Assembly: GCA_030596145.1 (NCBI GenBank)
Contig: JAUVKS010000004.1
Coordinates: 1-23,175 of the forward strand
Source: Pseudomonadota bacterium
GTDB lineage: Bacteria > Desulfobacterota > Syntrophia > Syntrophales > JADFWA01
Reading direction: 5' to 3'
DNA length: 23,175 nucleotides
The notes below the pieces were generated by a model. That model made no database searches and was not told the origin of the DNA. It was given only the letters and a program-made list of their open reading frames with translations. Position 1 is the stretch's first letter, and the number at the start of each line of letters is the position of its first letter. The translations under genes were made by a program, and so were the position numbers. Below are positions 6,461 to 14,899 of the stretch, one piece after another.

Positions 6461-9055
6461 TCAAACATTATTCTTTTTGAATTCTACGGTGCCGGCCTCC
6501 GTTATATCGGCCAGAATGTGATCACCCTCAACAAATGTGCCTTCCAGTATCTTTATTGCCAGACTATCCTCTATAATCTTCTGGAGTGCCCTCTTCAGTG
6601 GCCTTGCGCCATATGTCGGACTGTAACCCGCTTTGGCTATGTACTTTTTGGCCTCGTCCGTCAATTCAAGATACATTTTCCTTTCCTTGAGTCTCTTTTG
6701 AATCAGGCCTATCTGAATATTGATTATATTGTTGATATCGCTTATGGTAAGTGACCTGAAGGTAATGATATCATCAATCCTGTTGAGAAACTCCGGTTTA
6801 AAGGTCGTCCTCAGGGTCTCAAGAGTCCTTTTTTGCCTCTCTTCTTCTCCCAGTGATAAATCCTGTATCCATTGCCCCCCTATATTCGAGGTCATTATAT
6901 TTATGGTATTTTTAAAATCGACGGTTCGACCCTGGCCATCTGTCAATCTTCCATCGTCCAGAATCTGCAGGAGTATATTAAATACGTCCTGATGAGCTTT
7001 TTCTATTTCATCAAACAACAGGACCGAATAAGGTCTTCTTCTTATCGCTTCTGTAAGGTATCCACCTTCCTCATATCCAACGTAACCGGGAGGTGCTCCT
7101 ATGAGTCTGGCCACGGAATGCCTTTCCATAAACTCGGACATATCGATTCTGACCATAGCCTGCTCGTCGTCAAACATAAATTCTGCAAGGGCCCTGGCCA
7201 GTTCAGTTTTTCCAACGCCTGTTGGGCCCATGAATATAAAGGATCCAATCGGCCGGTTTGGATCCTGAAGCCCTGATCTGGCCCTCCTTAAAGCATTGGA
7301 GACGACATGGATGGCCTCGTCTTGGCCAATAACCCTCTGTTTCAGTCGCTCTTCCATGTGGATCAGTTTTTCTACATCACTTTCCAGCATCCGAGCCACA
7401 GGGATACCCGTCCAGTTTGCGACAACCTCTGCAACATCCTCCTCATCAACCTCTTCTTTCAGTACCTTTTTGTCCTTCTGAATCTCTGCAAGGCTCGCAT
7501 ATTTTTCCTCGAGCTCCTTATTCAGCTCTATCAAGGTGCCGTAACGAATCTCTGCTGCCTTTGCCAGATCTCCCTCTCTTTCGGCATTTTGTTCTGATGT
7601 TTTATTCTCTTCTATCTTTTCTTTGATCAACTGAATCTCTTTGATGGCTTCTTTTTCACTGGACCAGTGTATTTTCATTTTGTCCCTGGATTCCTTCAAG
7701 TCTGCCAGTTCTTTTTCTATCCTGGCAAGCCTCTCCGTTGATGTTTCGTCAGTTTCATTCTTCAGGGACTGTCGTTCTATTTCAAGCTGAACAATTTTTC
7801 TGTCAATCACGTCTATTTCAGACGGCATGCTGTCCAGTTCAATCCTCAGACGGGAAGCCGCCTCATCTATTAGATCCACGGCCTTATCGGGAAGAAATCT
7901 GTCACTAATGTAGCGATTGGAAAGGGTGGCCGCGGCAATAATGGCGGAATCCTTAATTCTTACACCGTGGTGAACCTCATATCGTTCCTTAAGACCTCTG
8001 AGTATTGCTATGGTATCCTCAACGGTGGGTTCCTTTATATAAATCGGCTGAAATCTTCTCTCAAGGGCGGCATCCTTTTCTATGTACTTTCTGTACTCGT
8101 TAAGGGTAGTAGCACCCACGCAGCGCAATTCTCCCCGGGCAAGGGGGGGTTTCAACATATTTGACGCATCCACAGACCCTTCAGCGGCGCCTGCCCCGAC
8201 CACGGTGTGCATTTCATCGATAAAGAGTATGATTTCTCCATGCGCAGCAGTTACCTCTTTAATTACCGCCTTCAATCTGTCTTCAAATTCTCCTCTGTAT
8301 TTTGCGCCTGCTATCAGCGAACCGATATCCAGACCTACTACTCGTTTATCCTTCAGGCTTTCCGGCACATCACCATTGACTATGCGCTGAGCCAGTCCTT
8401 CGACAATAGCTGTTTTTCCTACACCGGGGTCACCTATAAGAACGGGATTATTTTTTTTTCTCCGTGAGAGGACCTGCATTATCCTTCTGATCTCTTCATC
8501 CCTTCCTATTACGGGATCAAAAGATGCCTTTCGGGCAAGCTCATTGAAATCAATAGCGTAGCGTTTCAAGGCTTCATATTTATCTTCGGGGTTTGGATCG
8601 GTAATCCTCTGGCTTCCCCTGATATCTACCATGACCTTAAGGATGTTATCTTTTGTTACACCGGCATTTTGCAGTATTGTTGCTGATGGGCTGTCTTTTT
8701 CATCGGAAATGGCGACAAGGATGTGCTCAACACTCACATATTCATCCGATAACCTTGTTGCTTCAGAGAGCGCGCTTTCAAAAATGTTATTTAACCTTGG
8801 TGTGATATAGCTCTGGGTGGCGCTCACTCCTTCGATCTTTGGCAGACTGTCCAGAATGTTTTCAATTTCGTTTTCCATGTTACTGGGATCAGCGCCCAGT
8901 TTTTTCATTATGGAACCTGCAATTCCCTCAGGCTGCCTTAAAAGTGTCAATAGAACATGTTCTACATCTATACCCTGATGTCCGTACTTACTCGCCAGGG
9001 TTTGTGCTTCCTGTAAGGCCTCCTGGACCTTTAATGTACATTTGTCGAGTCTCAT
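6461..9055 (-). CDS. clpB: ATP-dependent disaggregase ClpB (Hsp100)
   Basis: ClpB pulls aggregated proteins apart with DnaK after stress. The 864 residues have the full architecture: Clp N-domain (about 1-145), first AAA+ domain with Walker A GDPGVGKT (208-215) and Walker B LFIDEMH, the long coiled-coil middle domain (about 400-520) that marks ClpB rather than ClpA or ClpC, and the second AAA+ domain with GPTGVGKT near 606, LLFDEIEKAH, the pore-loop motif GYVGYEEGG and C-terminal GARPLKRALQ. ATG at 9055 follows an AGGGAG site. It starts only 18 bp after the diadenylate-cyclase gene, so the two are almost certainly co-transcribed from the promoter near 9973-10001, divergent from rpoH. No CIRCE or sigma-32 consensus was recognised. 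Confidence 0.97.
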   Translation of the reverse strand: MRLDKCTLKVQEALQEAQTLASKYGHQGIDVEHVLLTLLRQPEGIAGSIMKKLGADPSNMENEIENILDSLPKIEGVSATQSYITPRLNNIFESALSEATRLSDEYVSVEHILVAISDEKDSPSATILQNAGVTKDNILKVMVDIRGSQRITDPNPEDKYEALKRYAIDFNELARKASFDPVIGRDEEIRRIMQVLSRRKKNNPVLIGDPGVGKTAIVEGLAQRIVNGDVPESLKDKRVVGLDIGSLIAGAKYRGEFEDRLKAVIKEVTAAHGEIILFIDEMHTVVGAGAAEGSVDASNMLKPPLARGELRCVGATTLNEYRKYIEKDAALERRFQPIYIKEPTVEDTIAILRGLKERYEVHHGVRIKDSAIIAAATLSNRYISDRFLPDKAVDLIDEAASRLRIELDSMPSEIDVIDRKIVQLEIERQSLKNETDETSTERLARIEKELADLKESRDKMKIHWSSEKEAIKEIQLIKEKIEENKTSEQNAEREGDLAKAAEIRYGTLIELNKELEEKYASLAEIQKDKKVLKEEVDEEDVAEVVANWTGIPVARMLESDVEKLIHMEERLKQRVIGQDEAIHVVSNALRRARSGLQDPNRPIGSFIFMGPTGVGKTELARALAEFMFDDEQAMVRIDMSEFMERHSVARLIGAPPGYVGYEEGGYLTEAIRRRPYSVLLFDEIEKAHQDVFNILLQILDDGRLTDGQGRTVDFKNTINIMTSNIGGQWIQDLSLGEEERQKRTLETLRTTFKPEFLNRIDDIITFRSLTISDINNIINIQIGLIQKRLKERKMYLELTDEAKKYIAKAGYSPTYGARPLKRALQKIIEDSLAIKILEGTFVEGDHILADITEAGTVEFKKNNV

Positions 9056-9073
9056 ATTTTCCAGAATCTCCCT

Positions 9074-9943
9074 TTATCCTACGGGCTTTTCAATGCTTAC
9101 GAATATCTTTCCGTTTTTAAATAGACTGACTGTTCCCGTCGATTCAGATACAACAATTGCGATAGCATGTGTTACGCTTGTAATACCGGCAGCGGCTATG
9201 TGCCTGCTTCCAAGGCCCTTGGGAAAATCTTTGCTTTCTAAAGCGGCATTGAGGTGCCTGCCAGCCGTTACCAGTACACCATCATCTTTTAAGACAAATG
9301 CGCCGTCAATGGCGGAGAACTCTTTTATTGTCTCCTTTAAACTGGGGCTGAGAATATTGAGATCTTCTTCTTGATATCCCATGAAGGGGTTGATTATCAT
9401 TTGTCTGGAGAGTTGCAGTACCTTTTCATGATCTCCAAGAATGAAGATTGTTCCTACAGAACGGCCTTCTCTCCCCTGAGCGGCCAGTTCCAGGGCGATG
9501 TTCAACACTGCATTGAAAACTTCGGGATATACATTTTCTATAATGTCTGTAATTTTTTCTGATGTGAAGATTTCAAATTCCTTGCCCACATCAATGATCA
9601 TTATACTGTCCACGTATCCGAATTTGGGGATACCGGTAAGACAGACAAGCTTGTCTCCACTTTTGAAAAGGCCTGTTGCAATTCCCTTGGTTATTGCAAT
9701 TTTTATCTGACCCACACGGGTCAGATTTACATCGGGAATATTTAAAACTTTCCCCGAATTTCTAAATTTCTTAGGTACCTCTGCGTCTCCCCTCGTTACC
9801 AAAATCGTGTCAAAACATGTTTTGTTATCTTCCGCCATCGGAAGATCAGATGATAGATCTGTATATAGCAATATGGCCTTGGCCTCTATCTCCTGTGCTA
9901 TCTTGCATGCAAATTCCATAATTGGTTTGTTGAGAGCATCCAT
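9074..9943 (-). CDS. DacZ-like diadenylate cyclase (DisA_N/DAC domain), variant active site
   Basis: Predicted to make cyclic di-AMP from two ATP. The 289 residues have two parts. The N-terminal 130 or so resemble the pyruvate-kinase-C-like domain of archaeal DacZ (e.g. MJ1002). The C-terminal DAC domain (about 140-285) shows GREGRSVGTIFILGD, the catalytic DGA motif (213-215), DDGVLVTAGRHL, and GLGSRHIAAAGITSVTHAIA. The second conserved motif, normally RHR, reads RHI here (247-249); the codons AGG CAC ATA are clear. The spacing between the motifs is about 34 residues, as in DisA. No transmembrane helices are present, unlike CdaA. ATG at 9943 has an AAGGAAA site. It is the first gene of a dac-clpB unit, divergent from rpoH. 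The family call is confident; catalytic activity with RHI is uncertain. Confidence 0.82.
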   Translation of the reverse strand: MDALNKPIMEFACKIAQEIEAKAILLYTDLSSDLPMAEDNKTCFDTILVTRGDAEVPKKFRNSGKVLNIPDVNLTRVGQIKIAITKGIATGLFKSGDKLVCLTGIPKFGYVDSIMIIDVGKEFEIFTSEKITDIIENVYPEVFNAVLNIALELAAQGREGRSVGTIFILGDHEKVLQLSRQMIINPFMGYQEEDLNILSPSLKETIKEFSAIDGAFVLKDDGVLVTAGRHLNAALESKDFPKGLGSRHIAAAGITSVTHAIAIVVSESTGTVSLFKNGKIFVSIEKPVG

Positions 9944-9972
9944 GGCATTTCCTTTCCATTGTTTGTGTCAGT

Positions 9973-10001
9973 AAGTTAACCATAATCTGCGCTTATGTCA
10001 A
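9973..10001 (-). promoter_or_regulatory. Candidate sigma-70 promoter for dac-clpB
   Basis: On the minus strand, TTGACA (9996-10001) is followed after 17 bases by TAACTT (9973-9978), a perfect -35 with a fair -10, placing the start of transcription about 25 bases before the cyclase ATG. No sigma-32 type CTTGAAA/CCCCAT pair was found nearby. Confidence 0.5.
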
Positions 10002-10090
10002 GAAATGGAAACATAACATTAGCATAGTTGACCGGGGCACATCCGATCGTAAATTGCAAATCAGGGTCATTCCCATATTTTGCGATCTAA

Positions 10091-10106
10091 AAGAAAGGGG
10101 TTTCTT
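10091..10106. promoter_or_regulatory. Small perfect palindrome upstream of rpoH
   Basis: AAGAAA-GGGG-TTTCTT is a 6-bp perfect inverted repeat, 22 bp upstream of the candidate rpoH -35 box, in the rpoH/dac divergent region. It could be an operator, but nothing beyond the symmetry supports this. Confidence 0.25.
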
Positions 10107-10128
10107 CACGCACGAAAGCAAAAAAAGC

Positions 10129-10155
10129 TTGACTATTACAAAAAATAATTATAAA
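10129..10155 (+). promoter_or_regulatory. Candidate rpoH promoter
   Basis: TTGACT (10129-10134) and TATAAA (10150-10155) lie 15 bp apart, in an A-rich stretch about 40 bases before the chosen ATG. The spacing is short of the optimum 17, so this is tentative. Confidence 0.4.
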
Positions 10156-10195
10156 GTTCGCGGTCAGCTAATCTATGAACAGGAGGTATTGTAAA

Positions 10196-11059
10196 ATGAA
10201 TCTTCCAAAAGTTTCTGATACCTTGGATATATATATATCACAGATAAATCAATTTTCCGTCTTGAGTAGAGAAGAAGAATTTAAACTGGCGGTAAGGTAT
10301 AGAAAACAGAACGATATGGAGGCAGCCGAAAAACTGGTTGTTTCAAACCTGAGATTTGTGGTCAAGATTGCCCATGAGTATAAAAAAAATTATGGAGTTA
10401 AGCTCCTTGACCTTATTCAGGAAGGCAACATTGGCCTCATGCACGCGGTAAAGAAGTTCGATCCTTATAAGGGGTACAAAGTCATATCCTATGCTGTCTG
10501 GTGGATAAGGGCGTATATCCAGAACTTTATTATTAGGTCATGGAGCCTCGTTAAAATAGGTACCACCCAGGCTCAGAGAAAATTGTTTTTCAAGCTGAAT
10601 CAGACAAAAAGGAAACTCCAGGATCTTTCCCTTAAAAATCCCGAGTTCAGGGAAATTGCAGAATCACTGAATGTGAAGGAAACCGAGATTGAAGAGATGG
10701 ATTGTCGTCTTAACAATCGAGATCTTTCCCTGGATACGTTTATAAATGATGAGGGTGAATCGACTCATCTTGATTATATGAAATATGAGGGAGACGATCA
10801 GGAAAAAGAGTTGATCAAAAAGGAAGAGGCGACTTTAGTAAAAAAGAACATAGATAAGGCGCTATCTAAACTCAATGAGAGAGAAAACTATATAGTAAAA
10901 AATCGGATAATGGCTGATGATCCCGAGACCCTCCAGATGATTGGGGACAGGTTCAGCATAACGAGAGAGCGGACCAGACAGATTGAAAAAGGGGCTCTGA
11001 AAAAGTTGCAGGCTGCCATTCCGTATTTTGGAAGCGAGACGGTGTTGTTGGAGGCTTAA
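10196..11059 (+). CDS. rpoH: RNA polymerase heat-shock sigma factor RpoH (sigma-32)
   Basis: A group 3-like sigma factor directing transcription of heat-shock genes. The start is the ATG at 10196: an AGGAGG site (10181-10186) lies at the right distance, whereas the in-frame ATG at 10175 overlaps that site. This gives 287 residues, the usual RpoH length. Region 2 (about 50-118) has NLRFVVKIAHEY, DLIQEGNIGLMHAVKKFDP and VWWIRAYIQNFI. The diagnostic RpoH box QRKLFFKLNQ is at 127-136, identical to the E. coli motif over QRKLFF. Region 4 ends with TRERTRQIEKGALKKLQ, the DNA-binding helix-turn-helix. It is divergent from dac-clpB, and its stop overlaps the dnaB stop. Members of its likely regulon (clpB, htpX) are adjacent. 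Confidence 0.95.
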   Translation: MNLPKVSDTLDIYISQINQFSVLSREEEFKLAVRYRKQNDMEAAEKLVVSNLRFVVKIAHEYKKNYGVKLLDLIQEGNIGLMHAVKKFDPYKGYKVISYAVWWIRAYIQNFIIRSWSLVKIGTTQAQRKLFFKLNQTKRKLQDLSLKNPEFREIAESLNVKETEIEEMDCRLNNRDLSLDTFINDEGESTHLDYMKYEGDDQEKELIKKEEATLVKKNIDKALSKLNERENYIVKNRIMADDPETLQMIGDRFSITRERTRQIEKGALKKLQAAIPYFGSETVLLEA

Positions 11060-12414
11060 AACACTTCATCAGTCGTAGCGAGATTTTGAAAAGAGGTATA
11101 TTTTTCCAGGAAGGCCAGTTTTACCGTACCCACGGGACCGTTTCTCTGCTTTCCGATAATGATCTCTGCCATTCCCTTTTCCGGATTATCCTCTGACCTA
11201 TTGTACACTTCATCCCTGTATATAAAAGCAATAACATCCGCATCCTGTTCAATAGCTCCGGACTCTCTTAAATCAGCCAGCTGAGGCCGTTTATTGGTTC
11301 TGTCCTCTACTTTTCTGTTAAGCTGTGACATGGCAACTACAGGAACATTCAGTTCCTTGGCGAGGGCTTTGAGAGAACGGCTGATCTCAGATATTTCCTG
11401 TTCCCTCGAGTCACTGAACCTCGAACCCCTCATTAACTGGAGGTAATCGAGCATAATTAAACCCAGACCTGTTTCGGCCTTCAACCTTCGAGCCTTTGCC
11501 TTCATTTCCAGAACGGTAATGGCCGGAGTATCGTCTATAAATATCGCTGCTTCGGAAAGTCTCCCTGCGGCGGTTGTTAACTTGGGCCAATCAGTCTCTC
11601 CGAGGAACCCTTTTCTGAGACGCTGAGAGTCCACCTTGGCTTCCGAGGAGAGCATACGGAGGGCAAGCTGTTCCTTGGCCATCTCGAGGGAAAACAGAGC
11701 AACCGGGGTATTCGTTTCTATTGCAACATGTTGTGCTATATTGAGGGCAAAGGCGGTTTTCCCCATGCTCGGTCGTCCCGCAATGATGATCAGGTCAGAT
11801 TTCTGGAGACCTGAGGTGATGTCGTCCACTTTTTCAAAACCGGTTGGTACGCCCGTCACAAGCTCTTTTTTCTCATATAGCTTTTCAATTGTCCTGAAAC
11901 TGTCCTTTATTATCTCTCTGATGGGGTGGAAGGCAGGCTTTATCTTGTTTTCAGATATTTCGAATATGGCGTGTTCGGCTTCATCCAGGACATTTTCTAT
12001 ATCTGCTCCCGTCGTATCGTAACTCTTCGTTATTATTTCAGTGGCTGTCCCGATTAGGCCGCGCAGAATCGCTTTTTCCTTAACTATTCTTGAGTAGTAA
12101 GCAATGTTTGCTGCGGATGGGACATTGTCAACCAGGGTGGCTAAGTATGATACCCCACCGACGCTATCGAGTTGATTCTTGTCTTTGAGAATATTGCTGA
12201 GGGTAATCAGATCGCTTGGCTCATTCTTTTCGTAGAGTTCAAGAATAGCGGAAAAAATCTTTCTATGAGATTCGCTATAAAAATCATTTGTAGCCAGTAT
12301 CTCTAAAGCGTTGTTGATAGCCTCGTTTTCCAGTAAGATCGCCCCGAGGACAGACTGTTCTGCTTCAATATTCTGCGGTGGAATTTTATGTAAAGAGGGA
12401 TCTATGTCTTTCAT
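11056..12414 (-). CDS. dnaB: Replicative DNA helicase DnaB
   Basis: The hexameric 5'-3' helicase that unwinds DNA at the replication fork. The 452 residues begin with the N-terminal primase-interaction domain (PPQNIEAEQSVLGAILLEN from about 13), a linker, and the RecA-like domain with Walker A GRPSMGKT (213-220), Walker B LIMLDYLQLM near 320, and the C-terminal RESGAIEQDADV and GKQRNGPVGT motifs. No intein interrupts the P-loop. ATG at 12414 follows a GGGAA sequence 9 bp after rplI. It is the last gene of the rpsF-rpsR-DUF2232-rplI-dnaB unit. Its stop codon overlaps the rpoH stop, with both read from the shared TTAA at 11056-11059. Confidence 0.97.
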   Translation of the reverse strand: MKDIDPSLHKIPPQNIEAEQSVLGAILLENEAINNALEILATNDFYSESHRKIFSAILELYEKNEPSDLITLSNILKDKNQLDSVGGVSYLATLVDNVPSAANIAYYSRIVKEKAILRGLIGTATEIITKSYDTTGADIENVLDEAEHAIFEISENKIKPAFHPIREIIKDSFRTIEKLYEKKELVTGVPTGFEKVDDITSGLQKSDLIIIAGRPSMGKTAFALNIAQHVAIETNTPVALFSLEMAKEQLALRMLSSEAKVDSQRLRKGFLGETDWPKLTTAAGRLSEAAIFIDDTPAITVLEMKAKARRLKAETGLGLIMLDYLQLMRGSRFSDSREQEISEISRSLKALAKELNVPVVAMSQLNRKVEDRTNKRPQLADLRESGAIEQDADVIAFIYRDEVYNRSEDNPEKGMAEIIIGKQRNGPVGTVKLAFLEKYTSFQNLATTDEVF

Positions 12415-12423
12415 CTAAGTTCC

Positions 12424-12873
12424 CTATTCTTCTTCACCGATAACCGATACCTTAATTTCAGCGGCGACTCCAGGGTATAGTTTTATCTTTGCGGGAAACT
12501 CTCCAAGACTCTTGATCGGTTCTTCCAGTATTATATTTTTTCTGTCAACCTCTATTCCCTGTTCACGGAGTGCCGCTTCTATATCCTTGGTGGTTACGGA
12601 ACCGAACAACTTGTCCTGTTCTCCAATACGCTTGGAGATGATACAGGTTACATCCGCAAATTCTCCAAGCATAGATTCTGCTTTCTCTCTTTCTCTTTCC
12701 GCCTTTTGTGCGATAAGTCTCTTTTCATGCTCTAAAGCTTTTATGTTCTTGTTGCTTGCTTCTATAGCCAACCCTCTCGGAATAAGAAAGTTTCTTGCGT
12801 AACCATCTGCAACTTTTAACTTGTCTCCTGTTTTCCCAAGAGATTCGACATTCTCTTTTAAAATAATCTTCAT
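12424..12873 (-). CDS. rplI: 50S ribosomal protein L9
   Basis: L9 binds 23S rRNA near the L1 stalk and affects frame maintenance. The 149 residues are the standard length. The N-domain starts MKIILKENVESLGKTGD and has VADGYARNFLIPRGLA, followed by the long connecting helix (about 40-75, Lys/Glu/Ala-rich) and the C-domain with KLFGSVTTKDIEAAL and IKSLGEFPAKIKLYPGV. ATG at 12873 has an AGGAGG site. It is directly upstream of dnaB, the usual bacterial order. Confidence 0.97.
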   Translation of the reverse strand: MKIILKENVESLGKTGDKLKVADGYARNFLIPRGLAIEASNKNIKALEHEKRLIAQKAEREREKAESMLGEFADVTCIISKRIGEQDKLFGSVTTKDIEAALREQGIEVDRKNIILEEPIKSLGEFPAKIKLYPGVAAEIKVSVIGEEE

Positions 12874-12930
12874 GTAAAAGCCTCCTGATTTATATAAAGT
12901 GATTCATCCTGAAAGGATAACCTTCAACCT

Positions 12931-13926
12931 TCATGCGGTATTATCTCTCATCTTTTTGTTAAATTTTCTAAAATCAACCCAGATATCGAACAAGCCAAGA
13001 CCGATCACAAACAAGAGTAAAAATTGTTGGGCGAAGATTAGGAAATAGCATATTATTCTGATAAACTTGGGAACATTTTTCCTTTTAAAGAAGAAATTTA
13101 TGATCGCAAGACCCTGAAACATATAGATGAACAAAAAAATAATCAGTAGATTCAGGGCAACAATTCTAAGCATTCCTACAGGGACCAATAACAAGATTGC
13201 GGATATTATTACAAACCAGATCATCCGATCGGTGACTTTCCAGTATGCAAGGTCACCAAAATCTGGATACCACATCCCACTTCTTTGAAAGATCAGCTTC
13301 CCTGCCAGTACATTCAGCCATAGTATAAAAGAGGTGCTTGTCAGGATAAGAGCAGGAAAGAGATTGATAATAGTCGTTATTATCTCTCTTGCATTGTCCT
13401 TGACCAGGTCAATCTGGTTCGAAGGTACGTCGAGTTGAGTATATAACCTAATATTTTCCTGAATACTTTCCGATATGTGAAATTCAATAATGCCCCATGG
13501 TGTTTTGCCTATTTTCATACTATAGTAGATTAGCAAAACAGAACATAAAGTTAGAAGGGCCGCTACAGAATGAAGAACAGTTTTTTCTATGGAGTAGCTT
13601 TTTCTCAGTATCTCCGAAAGAATCAGCCCCAGAGAGCCTGACAGAAAAAAGGGAAGAACGTTTGCCTCTGAACCCATAATTTTCAGGCTTATTGTTAAGA
13701 CGACCAAAGAGACAATAAAAACAACCAAACCCTGTATTCTACCCAGTTTCGAATAATAGTAGAGGATTGGCAACGGTATTAATATTAATCCGATGGATCC
13801 GAAAAGAGGGATTGTGGCAGCAGACAGAAAGGCCAGTGAGGAAATGGCAATACCCCAAGAAAAATTTTTGTCAAAAATTTTACTCCTCCCTTCGTTCAAG
13901 GTCTGAATCCATTCCCCAATTGGCAC
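12931..13926 (-). CDS. DUF2232 (YybS-like) multi-pass membrane protein
   Basis: A 331-residue integral membrane protein with about eight hydrophobic segments spread over the whole length and a basic C-terminal tail. It matches the DUF2232/YybS family in size, hydropathy and place: between rpsR and rplI, where such a gene is often found in delta-type genomes and Firmicutes. The function is unknown. The family has been compared with S-component-like membrane proteins, but no substrate can be inferred. The first codon is GTG at 13926 and lacks a good ribosome-binding site, so the start is uncertain. Its codon use appears AT-richer than that of its ribosomal neighbours. Confidence 0.8.
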   Translation of the reverse strand: MPIGEWIQTLNEGRSKIFDKNFSWGIAISSLAFLSAATIPLFGSIGLILIPLPILYYYSKLGRIQGLVVFIVSLVVLTISLKIMGSEANVLPFFLSGSLGLILSEILRKSYSIEKTVLHSVAALLTLCSVLLIYYSMKIGKTPWGIIEFHISESIQENIRLYTQLDVPSNQIDLVKDNAREIITTIINLFPALILTSTSFILWLNVLAGKLIFQRSGMWYPDFGDLAYWKVTDRMIWFVIISAILLLVPVGMLRIVALNLLIIFLFIYMFQGLAIINFFFKRKNVPKFIRIICYFLIFAQQFLLLFVIGLGLFDIWVDFRKFNKKMRDNTA

Positions 13927-14023
13927 TTTATGAAGGACATTAAAACGTAAAAGGATTAATTTTCGTAAAAAGTTGTACTATGCCGTGTCCAATTTCTGTT
14001 CCTGCTGTTTTGCCCGATATTGA

Positions 14024-14296
14024 TCAACCGTCTTTGACTACGAAAGGTAAGAGAGCTATTGTTCTGGCTTTTCTGATTGCTGAGGTTAACTCCCTTTGAT
14101 GTTTGGCACAACTTCCGGAAATTCTTTTCGGTATAATCTTGCCCCTCTCAGAGAGAAAAACCCTTAACGTGCCTGGATCTTTGTAATCGATTTTTATATT
14201 TGAATTGCTGCAAAATCTGCAAATCTTCCTTCTATGAATGAATCTTTTTCCTCTCGGCCTCGATCCATTAGGCTTTCTTCTGCTATCGTACGCCAT
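14024..14296 (-). CDS. rpsR: 30S ribosomal protein S18
   Basis: S18 binds 16S rRNA in the platform of the small subunit as a pair with S6. The 90 residues contain the signature region FIHRRKICRFCSNSN, DYKDPGTLRVFLSERGKI and GSCAKHQRELTSAIRKAR. The CRFC pair plus the later Cys and His are the residues of zinc-binding (C+) S18 forms, so a zinc site is likely retained. ATG at 14296 lies 3 bp after the rpsF stop, so translation is probably coupled. No ssb gene separates rpsF and rpsR, unlike many other bacteria. Confidence 0.97.
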   Translation of the reverse strand: MAYDSRRKPNGSRPRGKRFIHRRKICRFCSNSNIKIDYKDPGTLRVFLSERGKIIPKRISGSCAKHQRELTSAIRKARTIALLPFVVKDG

Positions 14297-14299
14297 TTT

Positions 14300-14770
14300 T
14301 TATTCCTTACTCTCCTTTTTCTCTAAAGGTTCTTCTGAGGTTTCTCCATCATCTGTGTCGTCTGCCGTATCTGTGTCTGGTGCGGGGACCGTTTCTGTTG
14401 AAGTAATCTCTTCTGTTGTTTCATCTGCCTCTTCGTCCTTGCTGGCGGCAGCTATTTCCTTTTCGATCTCTTCCAGATCAACCTTATCTGCTTTTTTTAC
14501 GGACATGTATTTCAGAACCTTTTCATCAAACTTCATGTTTCTTTCCAGTTCAGCAACAACGGTTCTTTCGGCAACAAAATCCATCAAGATGTAATATCCT
14601 CTTTGTTGCTTTTTAATTGGGTAAGCCAGTTTTCTCTTGCCCCATTTTTCAATTTTAATCACAATACCCTTCATATCTGCTATTATTTTTCCGAACCGTT
14701 CAACCAGTTCGTCAATGGAATCATCAGGCAGATCAGAATTGGCAATAAAGATTGTTTCGTATCTCCTCAA
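14300..14770 (-). CDS. rpsF: 30S ribosomal protein S6 with long acidic tail
   Basis: S6 pairs with S18 on the small-subunit platform. The first 100 or so residues are a canonical S6 fold: RRYETIFIANSDLPDD at the start, KIEKWGKRKLAYPIKKQQRG with the conserved WGKRKLAY, and the motif ending VLKYMSVKK. The remaining 50 or so residues are rich in Glu, Asp and Thr and predicted disordered, longer than the short tail of E. coli S6. The start codon is TTG (14768-14770). It is supported by GGAGGAGG seven to eight bases upstream and by the conserved RRYET directly after it. It leads the rpsF-rpsR-DUF2232-rplI-dnaB operon. Confidence 0.95.
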   Translation of the reverse strand: MRRYETIFIANSDLPDDSIDELVERFGKIIADMKGIVIKIEKWGKRKLAYPIKKQQRGYYILMDFVAERTVVAELERNMKFDEKVLKYMSVKKADKVDLEEIEKEIAAASKDEEADETTEEITSTETVPAPDTDTADDTDDGETSEEPLEKKESKE

Positions 14771-14841
14771 ATTGCTACCTCCTCCTGAGCACTTATTTTA
14801 AACAAGGAGTCCTCTTAATTAGATTTTAAAATGGTGATGTT

Positions 14842-14868
14842 ATTATAATATACTTTTACATAAAGCAA
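14842..14868 (-). promoter_or_regulatory. Candidate promoter of the rpsF operon
   Basis: On the minus strand, TTGCTT (14863-14868) precedes a perfect TATAAT (14842-14847) with a 15-bp spacer, between tRNA-Arg and rpsF. The -10 is strong. The leader of about 65 bases could hold an S6:S18 autoregulatory hairpin, but I could not recognise one. Confidence 0.5.
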
Positions 14869-14899
14869 CATTTTTTCCAGAAATTTCAGAAATAATTCC

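Noticed and set aside
10175..10195. Earlier ATG start for rpoH
   Set aside because: It overlaps the AGGAGG site that serves the ATG at 10196.
9944..10195. Sigma-32 promoter or CIRCE element in the rpoH/dac divergent region
   Set aside because: No CTTGAAA/CCCCAT pair and no 9-bp CIRCE arms were found; only sigma-70-like boxes are present.
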